DNA from: Phoronis australis
Taxonomy: Eukaryota; Phoronida; Phoronidae
Length of the DNA: 64,000 nt
Direction: 5' to 3'
NCBI GenBank assembly: GCA_002633005.1
Contig: NMRA01000073.1
Coordinates: 186,001 to 250,000 of the forward strand
Shown here: positions 51,069-60,900 of the stretch, piece after piece
Layout of the letters: every line of letters starts with the position of its first letter
Numbering within the stretch: the stretch's first letter is position 1
Position numbers and translations under genes: made by a program
The notes under the pieces: model-generated
Seen by the model: the letters and a program-made list of their open reading frames with translations, nothing else
What the model was told of the DNA's origin: nothing
The model's database searches: none

Positions 51069-51911
51069 CTCTACCGTAAACCTCGAATTCGCACAAGACC
51101 ATCGGGTCACTCAGCGACTCAGCGAGTCTGTGAATTTCCACAACGTTGGCCGCAACTTCGTCGCAGCCAAAATGGTGTTCACGTCCATCGGCCGGTACTC
51201 CTTTTTGTATTTTACAAATATGGTCATTGACGTTATCTATAGAAGCATTCACTTGGTAGTCTCCCAAACCTCCATCGTCTGCGAAGATGAGAGAATGACA
51301 AACAGATACCTGTTTCATTCTTTACATTTTGAGAAGTGAGAAAAAAGGTAATATAACAAAAGCTCATAATATACGCATCGATTTATCAAGAACGTCACAC
51401 TGAACATACATGTATGTAGAATATTAACTTATTCAACTTCTTGGAAATCAGGCACAACAGTCATACTTGCTTTTCTTAGTACTACATAATTCACATGACG
51501 TCACACTCAGAATTTCGTTCTACATTGCTTACAACCAACAACACACCTATTGGCCCTACACCAAAGTTTTTCTGCAGTCGAATCCATTGATAGCTTTCAA
51601 AGCACCAGTGCTTATCTAAAGAAGATGAAGTTTGAAAACGATTAGGATTGGATGATTATTTTTGTAATGCTTTTTAAAATGATTGTCCGAAAAAGCACAT
51701 TTAACGATACATTAAGTTAACTTACTCCCTACAACGGTCACACTGCGTATGAAGTATCCCTGAGCGAGCTTGACCATCCAAAAGTTTTGACCCAGCGAAG
51801 GAGTTACGTGAGTACATGATCCAAGTCTGTTTCCGTCAACAGCCAAAGAAGAGTTGTAAGGAGACTGCACAGCCTTGGTCTGTGAGGTGCTTTGATAAAG
51901 TGCTACATTTT
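51069..51911 (-). other. F-type lectin domain 8 (exons 51911-51726 and 51278-51069)
   Basis: First half ENVALYQSTSQT with Cys in GSCTH and FWMVKL; second half with HICKIQ, FGCDE and MVLCEFEVYG. The halves meet at VTVVGNDGGLGDY. No RxD motif at the junction. Last visible domain; an in-phase donor follows. Confidence 0.8.
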
Positions 51912-54900
51912 CTAGAAGAACAAAAGATCACCAATAGATTCCACGCGATTACTATGAAATAAAGAAATGATGGTTCATATTTAGAATACGCAATTTTCAT
52001 CGGCATCGATGGCCACTGCGTCGAGGACACCCAACAAGTCTACTTACATTTCAAGTGAACTTCTACTAAAAAACTATTGAGAGGACTGTTCAAGTTTCTT
52101 CACAGCTCAGTCAATCCAAGCATCTCAGACTTTCTTGTGATCGATAAGACAAGCTACATGACAAGACATTTACCTGCCACGAATTTACCAAAGGCTTCCA
52201 CTTCACAAAGTGTAAGACTCAGTTGGGCTGAAGAAAGGATTTTCAAGAATCGACCGCTGACCGTCCGATTCTGACAATATAATAAGTGGCGTTCTCCTTC
52301 GGATAACGGCCCAAGCACATGGTTGACACAGACCCGTGTGTCGAAGAATGTGAATGTATTTGAAATGATGATGGAAAAGTCTTTCACTTGAAGATTATAA
52401 CCTGAAATTATAAAACGCGAGATCAAAAGTAGAGAGGTGTGTTTGGAAGTCAAATTTAAGCACAATAATTAAACAATGCACCCACACCCCTTGAAAGTTT
52501 AGCTTGTGCCTTGACAGCACATTCTTCTTATAATAACGTGTCTCTCGAGTTTTCTTTCTGAATTCTTATAAATTTCTAGAGACGCTTATTATACAAAAAA
52601 CATTACCACGATAAAGAACTTGATTGAAAACACTGCCCACTGGAAACTGTACAGAGAGTACGGACGAAACCATGTCAAGCTGTCCAACAGAAGGTGCAGT
52701 CAGGTTTTCAATCAAGTTTACGTTTATGAAGGACTGCCACCGAACTTTTCATTATAAAGCAACAGAATTATGAACATACTTTTTTGCTCAGCATATTCAG
52801 GAGTCGTGATCGCTACGCTGGATATTTCATATATAACTTCCAAATCCATCGCCCACCAAGGACCGATTTCAACTTTTGTGGCGGCGCACGTGCCTCTATA
52901 AACATCGAAAAACACGGAGTGCACCCCGTCCACGGCGACCTCCGGGTTTGCTTTCTCATCAACAGACGATTGGTAGACGAGTTTATGAAGAGCCAGGTTA
53001 GACGTAACTGTAGCAGAATTTGGGAGAGTTGTAGACGAAATTCTAGACTAAACTGACAAAATAAAATGCTCGATCAGAACAACTATACAGCCAACATGTA
53101 CTCAACCTTTGCCTGCATTGCCACAGATCTGCTCTGCGAACTGCAACGTCACGACTGTCGTGGTTGTTATTACATTATGCCAGAATTATCGTATCATCAT
53201 TTTGCTTATGCTGGCAAACGTTTTCTTTTGCATTGTGAGTCAGAATTCCCAGAGCAAGACAGTATGCACAGTCTAAAGTGCATTTATTATCTTCCCTTGA
53301 CTATCTTAAATCACAACTTGCCAGACATTTCTAAAAGTAGTTCTACACTGCATTTTCTACCTCTGTGACCTAGGATAGTTCTATGCGGGGTGGTGCTATT
53401 CTTTTTCCTAGTCAATGATGTTTTTGTTAAATGCTACAACGTTACCTGTACGCAAAGACGCCGACATTGCCAATGCATTAGAGATAACAAGGATTAATAA
53501 AGTTTAAAAACTAAACTGTTCACCATTTAGCAAAGAATTTGTGACAGGTTACTTTGTTTTTTGACCATCTATCACCGTTTGCAACGCAAAAAAATCCAGC
53601 CATGGCAAGAAAAACAGAGAAATTACCTCGATATGGAGTTCCATAAACTTCAACTTCACATAGCTCAAGCATTTCGCCAGCTTCGCTAATGTTCAGTTGA
53701 ACAGAGACATATCGAGCGAGAATCATATGGGAAATACACCTTAGGAACTTTGTTTCTCCATCATTAAAATAACCAGAATGGTAGGCACAGACGCTTGTAT
53801 TCCCGCTGTCGTCTTCCAAAAGCACAGCGAAGTTGTTCAGCCGATAACCTGCGGGAGAATTACATGCGTTATCGTCCTCAAAACAATGCCGGAACGATTG
53901 AAAAATCTGTTTTCTACCACACACAGGAAGTTAGCAGACCAGATAATGAGGAGCTGTGCTTACACCCAAGAGCAGACCTTACCAGCTGCTTACACGTGTA
54001 CTGTTCCCTCTAAATGGCAACTCGTAAATTAATGTCTTCATTTATTCATTTTCATTTGGGTTCAGTATGCTATCTACAGGATGAGCTGGGTTGCTGAACA
54101 AGGCCAGAAGCATTCTTCCGCCGACTCAGATTTTCAATACTAGCGGTATACTATCGGAAGTAGTAATTACCAAGTCCGTCAGCCCTGCTTGTGAGTGCTA
54201 CACCATCCACACGATGATCAAACAGCAAATCCACTCGGACCCAATGCATTGGGTCGCTCTGTAAAGGACTAGTCTGAATACAGGCCCTGGTATTTCTAGA
54301 ACCGTCCACTGCATCCCACGGGTCACTAGTTTGATTGCCAGAGGACATATCTACGTGCTTGAATAGCGCCAGGTTCTTTCCTAGAAATAAAAAACTCCCA
54401 GAAAAAAATGCATTTCACTCGTTCAACCTTGCAGTGGCTTCTTACCACTGTTACGTTCCTATAGTGAGATGAAAAGAATAGCAACCAGAAGGAATCAAAC
54501 TGAACGTTGTTATAAGCAAATTTAAATCCAAACAAAAAGGCACATTTAAACATGAGTATAAGGCGCTAAGTTAAGCAAATTCAACTAGATTACGAGCTAC
54601 TGTTCAAATTATCTCTCACAGCTACCCAGAGCTTACTTTCCTTTATTCTAAAGAGGTGCTGCAGTACTTGACTTTCTTTTTACATATTGCAAACTGATGA
54701 CACCGTGACCTTTTGTTCAATGTTCATAACATGGCAAGCAATGGCCAACTTTTAACATTAAAGTTGATAGGCTGAACAATAAAATAAAAAGCTGCAGATT
54801 TCTAATAACAGTGCACAACACATTGCACGCTGGTGTTTTACCAATCTGAAACATTTTAACTCCTAAGAATAGGCACTGCCCTAAGCGAAAGCACAAGCGC

Positions 54901-57900
54901 CAATTAAAATATTGTTTGTAAGCCAAAAACAAATGGCGGAATATTTAATACCAATGAAGTCTTCAGGAAATCCACATAAATCCTATGTACACTTATTAAC
55001 GCATACATTTTGCATCAACACTCAACTGCAAAATCTGTGAATCGATTGAGGGTAACGCATACCTGGGCTCAAGACTCCATGAATCTTCACTTCACAAATG
55101 CTTATGTTCTGAGTGACGTTAAGTTTCTGTATAAACACAAAACGTCCATACACAACATCTTCACATCCTAGATACTTCGTTTCTCCAGGTTGCATCGGTT
55201 CAGGATGAGACGCACATGGGCGGTGAGCGTCAGAGCTCTCGGAGAAATTGGAAACATTTACCACAAACTTGCCTAGTCCTCCTTGATCAAAAGGGACCTC
55301 TGGAAATTGAACGGTACAGTTGGTGAAGAAACATACATATGCGTTCACTTGCCGTTTGGACGGACATGCCTACATCCAACGAGAAACAAACAGGCAAACA
55401 CAAAACAATCCGACGAATTCCTCGTCACTGAGTCCGTGGACGTGTTTTGTAATGTTCTAGCATTCGTTTGTGCCAAGCATTGAAACTTTGCTATTATTCC
55501 AAACACCGGGTTTCAGGAGAAATTCCTTAACCGACATTAGTTTTTTCAAGGGATGACGCCCATGAATCATACATGTACTTAACCGACCACCACTATGGTA
55601 TGGAAGGTTTTATGTCATAATACAAGTCACAGGTCTCCAAAATTCCATGCGGACGCCTCGAAGGAAAACAAAAAATGGCCTGGAGTCAAGTGATTTCCGA
55701 GAGCATTTTGCTAATGAATTGGAAAGTAATAGTTCGCGAAAAGAAATCAATGAGACATACGTTTAATCACGCCACTTACCGGCGTTTGTCAGTGTAACAC
55801 CACGTATGGCGAACTGGGCGTCTAAATCTACCATCCAGTAGGGCTGAAACTGAACTTGTGTTGAAGACATCGAGACATGGCAGGAAAAGTTACCATCATT
55901 GGCCAAGGAGGAGTCAAAGTTTAAATGGGTTGACGACTGTTTCGTTGGTTTCTGTATTGCCACGTCTCCAAAATCTACAAAATCAAATCTATACCTAGAA
56001 CTCGTAAACTGAAGCCAACCACAGGTTTGATAACCCACAAGTGCTTTCAGTAACTCAAAATGCAAGAAAGTAACAATTTAATGAAAATAGACCTATACTT
56101 CCGGTAATACAAGCGACTATAGTGACGGGTGTAGTAACCAAATCCTTCACGCGCCATTAGGCACTCTTGCTGGATGATAACTCCGGCCTTTGTAGCGTGA
56201 GTGGGACGCTGGTCCATCGCAGGTAACTTCCTAACAATTTACAGTCGAGCTAGCTCAGCCAACGCAGGTTAAGTGCTTTGCTTAGGGCACAACTGCAGTA
56301 GCCAGGATCTTTCAGTTGCGAGACCACCACACTAACCACTGGGCTACATAGGCTCTGCTGGTGACCGTACAAAAACATGATTTGACGACTGGAACATTAC
56401 GCTTGACAGAATGGAAATTTGTAAAAGAACGCTGAAATCAACTTAAAGACTTGATGAAAATTAACTTGGAAATCCATAATTTCCCCCATTTCATACCTCT
56501 AGCAGCATGTATTCCATACACCTCTACCCCGCACAAAGACAAGACCACTAAATCTCCAACTGCTTCGATCTGTACGTATCTTCCGAATTCATAGTCCCGT
56601 TTACAGTGAATTGTTACGTGGTCGCCCTCTTTGCCCTCACCGCTATAGTTTCCACAGATCTGATAATAACGTCGATCACTAGACACGGATACTCTTAGAT
56701 TAATTGGTGGGGGAGCTGAAAATAATTGTCAAAATACACGATGAATGCAATCTACATTAGTGCCATTGTTAAATGGCGATATTAATGGTGATATATAACA
56801 ATTGTAATCGGTTCCACTTTCGGCATGCTGCACACCAGAGTTGCTAATTTTAGAGCTGAAAATTTGAGAGACCCAGCAAAAGTATATTTCCAGAAAGTAC
56901 AAAGGAGAAAAATTTTGATTTCTTACGCATCTGACATCAATTGCGTCACGTGAAAACGTCTTTTTGGAAAATGTAGCAAAAAAGAAAGTACATCGATAAA
57001 AAACCACCATATCAACATTACCATATTTTGTTGCACACGAATGTTCAAGATGAAGTCTCAAAAAGTGGTTTTCTAAATTACCATTTCGTTCTCGTTTTAT
57101 GCATCTTTCATTTTTTCATGGAAAACAACAAACTTATTTTTGATAGTCCATCACACAAAAGGGGGACATTTCAGAAACAATTCCTAGCACTGTTTCTTGG
57201 AATATTAACTGAAACATGAATAACATTCTGATTATCCTTTAAGTTTGTTAAGACATTTTCCATTCATCCAACATAAACTTGACATGCAAGGGTCTAGGAG
57301 CGTATGCCAACATGTCCTTATGCGCAGAACCTGGCTACACTATAAGAGTTCACACTGCAACAGTACGAACTGATTAAGGCCACCGTAAGCACTTCTAAGA
57401 AGCGAGAAGTGGAAGGGGCGAGAATTTTCAATAGTTCGCGGTCCACTTGAAGCGCCATCAAGACCCATAGGCGGATTTAGGGGGGGNNNNNNAGGGGGCC
57501 CGGCCCCCCCTTGGCTGCCGGAAAAAATAAAACAGCAAGAGCGTAGGGAAATGTTGAGTTTATTAATTAACCCCGCACTACGACTCCGTTTCCGTCGTCT
57601 GCTTCACTGTGCATTGAAGAAAATTACTTCGTTTTTTAAAGAAATTGGAATCTGAGTGACGATGAAAAAACAGAAGGTGCTGGTAAGATGTGAATTTTAA
57701 TCGAAGCTCCAGTGAATCACTCAGAAACTCATAATTATCTCTTTGTCAAACCTTAACTTAAGACGATTTCCAAAGCAATCGCGTCATTAATGCCAACACA
57801 AAAAACGGATTTGGTCTTTTTGGGCAATTGAAGACTATTTTAAATACAACAAATTTGTTACGAACTGATTGCACAAAGTATAAAAAGTGTAATAAGCATT

Positions 57901-60900
57901 ACAAAAAGAAGTACGTTTCACGCGCAAACGCTGTGGACCATAAACAAGTAGGTCTCTTATTACAAACTTTTGAGTGAAGTCGTCGTGGTGTAGTGGTAAA
58001 GTACGCTTGCTCTTTTAAAGCCAGGTCGTGAGTTCGAGTCTGTGATAATTGTAGTTTTTCATGTTTAACACGTTCGCCGTGTCTTTCTTTCCTTTTTCTT
58101 TTTCTTTGCCTTTTTTCTTGGATAATACTTCAGGAATCAAGGAAAATGCTTGATTTTCAGAGGAAAAAACAGGCGAAGCCCCCTCCCGACCTCCCCCCAT
58201 TCGGTGCTATGCGCATCTAATCGTGCTTTGCACAATTTTTTTCAGGCAACATGTTGTGATATCCTAGATCTGCCACTGAGACCAGTGTATTGACTGACAA
58301 CAGCAAAAACTTTGCTAAGCTGCGACCTATTAGTAGGTGAAATTCATCGGAACACCTGTACTAAAGACATGGCTTCGTAACTGCGTGTGCGAAAATCTGT
58401 TTGCGATCCCTTACAACGGTCACTGCGAGCAAGGTTGAAGGGAATTAGTCGCGTGAGACGAAAATAGTGCGACTGACATCTGCCAGTCGTTCTGTTCCTT
58501 TACCATGAAGAGAAGCCCTAAAGTTACGAAATTTCTTTTTTCGAGTTGCTGTACGTCCCGGCAACGAGACGTCCTGTACATTTCCTGAGTGACATTTGGA
58601 CTACGAAGGCCACGAGAAGGCTCGAAATTCTTAACAGTAAGTCTATGTCTCTGAGCTCAAGAACCGCCTGGAAGAGACACACACAGTGGCTAGGACATGC
58701 TTGTTTAATGCTAAACGTCAACAAGGTAGCAAGAACAGGACAGTTTTGAGGGAGACAGATATTGCCTGTGTTACTTCCCACAGCCCACATAGTGTACATT
58801 CAGCGGAGGAATACACATATGAAACATAATATTGACAGACAATTAGGAGCTAAAAGTTAATTTCCCCTTGGCAGGGATGCATTTTCAGTTCCCGCACACT
58901 GGTTTTAGCTATTTTCGTTTCACTTATTTAATAACAGTTTGCACTTGACCGGCCCGACGTAGGAGAGTTCATGACATTCACTAGGTATTGTTCACGGAGG
59001 AATGCTTAACATTCTAGAAGGTTCCAGTATATTAGTGAATGATAAAATATTGTTAACTGGGTCATTCTAGACGCCTAACACATATTTGTTGAATTATTGG
59101 GTAGATTCGAAAAAGTTATGGAATGTGCTCGGGTTGCTGAAAAGTTCCAAAACATTGCTGTACTTAAAATACTCAGAAACAAGTTAGTGAAGGTCAGTCG
59201 CTGATTTTGCTACTTAAACAGTCAAAGAGTGAGTCAGTTCCTGAAAATAACCGAGCAGTTCATCGCAAGTCAAGGTTTCTCAGCACCATTAAAACAACCA
59301 TTACGTCGAATGCGTAGTGTGATAGGTTGACTTAACTGGAACTGTTCTTCAGTCTATCACCGAACAGGAAGTTATTAGCACCAGGCAGGGACGTCCTTCG
59401 CCGCGTCCACCCATTGTAACAGCGTGCATTACATTTATTTACGCGGATTACTATGAATGTAAATTTCAGATCAGTGAGCATTTCACCTTAATGTGTGGGG
59501 GTAGCAACGACGTCTCGAATGTTCGATTTAATGGAGCAGACGATTCGAAGATTTTGGATGGTCTGGTTCACTCTTCTGTGGCCAAGGGACAAAAGCAATT
59601 TTCGAGTCTCGGTACCCAAAATGTGTTTTTTTCCATTAATGTATGGTTTCATAAGGGTTATTACAGTTAATTTACAATAATACACTACGCTTTTAAAACT
59701 TTTGAAGTTTTAATACTAACTACTGTAGTTGCCATGTGTTATAACAGCTGCATAGACACCATAGATGTCCACCAGGTCGACGCGCCACCAAGGATTTTGT
59801 TCCCATGAGGACGAAAGACTCAAGGACCGATCTACACCGCCGCAATTAACAGTGGTATTTCTTCTTGAAGACCATTCTGTAGCCTTTTCTTCAGCGATAT
59901 TTCCTGATGCAAAGATATATATGAGATAGTAATTGCATGCCAAACATCAGAACTCAATCGTCAATCAAAACGTGAAAGCAAAACAAAACGAAACAAAACT
60001 AAACAAAACAAAACAAAACACAGCAAGACCTTGACCATCAAATTAGGTTTGACCCCGATGTCCAAACAAATTGAGATCGCAAAACACACAGAGGTTACGC
60101 GACTAGCTAAAAGTATGAAAACAAATTGTTGTCGTAACATAAAATGTATACACTTACACTGTTTAAGCTCAAATTTCACTCCTTGTGGCAATTCGTGTTT
60201 GCATGTTTCATAATCAATAGTCTTTCCTATACATTATCAATTTTAGAAAATGATATCTGTCAATTACCTGCTCTAGAGACCCCATGCACCTCAACCTCAC
60301 ATAGAGCCAGGTGCCCAAAGCCCTCCAACTGTACGTGCAGAAATCGCCCGTACACATCCCTTGAGCATTCCACACGCTCGACGTCAAAGCTTTTGACATT
60401 CAAAGTGTTGCAGATCTGGCCAGGATTGTCTAATTTTGAGCTGTTGGAAGTCATAATTACCAACGACACGACGCCACCTGAAATGAGCAGCAAACGTGCA
60501 AAGTGAGAACCATAAATACTAAGGCTAAATTAAACACTTCATCAGAAGGTGAAATGAACAGCTCGACTATGTTTACCAAGTTAGACATTCGACAAATTAT
60601 TCTACACGCAAGTGATCCTCGGCACTAAACTTCCCGAAGCCTTTGCAGCCCTGATATGAGAGTTGCTCTCGGAAAATAACTTTCATTGAAAGAACGGGAA
60701 ATCACTAGATGAGACAATAAAACGGAGACAACTTAGGATATCACGCTTTTACGGCCAATAACCAAACCATGCCACACGGAACTGTACATTAAGAACATAC
60801 TTGCAGAAGGATAGCTCGTTGTAATCGAAACAGCAAATATATTGTGGACCTCCAGTAAGTCTATAGACAGCGCAGGGTTAGATTCAGTGGAGGTTGCGAC

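Larger units (their letters stand above)
56497..59903 (-). other. F-type lectin domain 4 (exons 59903-59724 and 56715-56497)
   Basis: First half EEKATEWSSRRNTTVNCGG and PWWRVDLVDIYGVYAAVITH; second half YYQICGNYSG, TIHCKR, FGRYVQIE and VLSLCGVEVYG. The ~3-kb intron between the halves holds the 57470-58274 element. The halves still join in frame at GNYTPPPINL. Confidence 0.82.

Noticed and set aside
57979-58050. Functional tRNA-Lys gene
   Set aside because: The boxes are present but the acceptor and T stems do not pair, so it is at best a pseudogene or SINE head.
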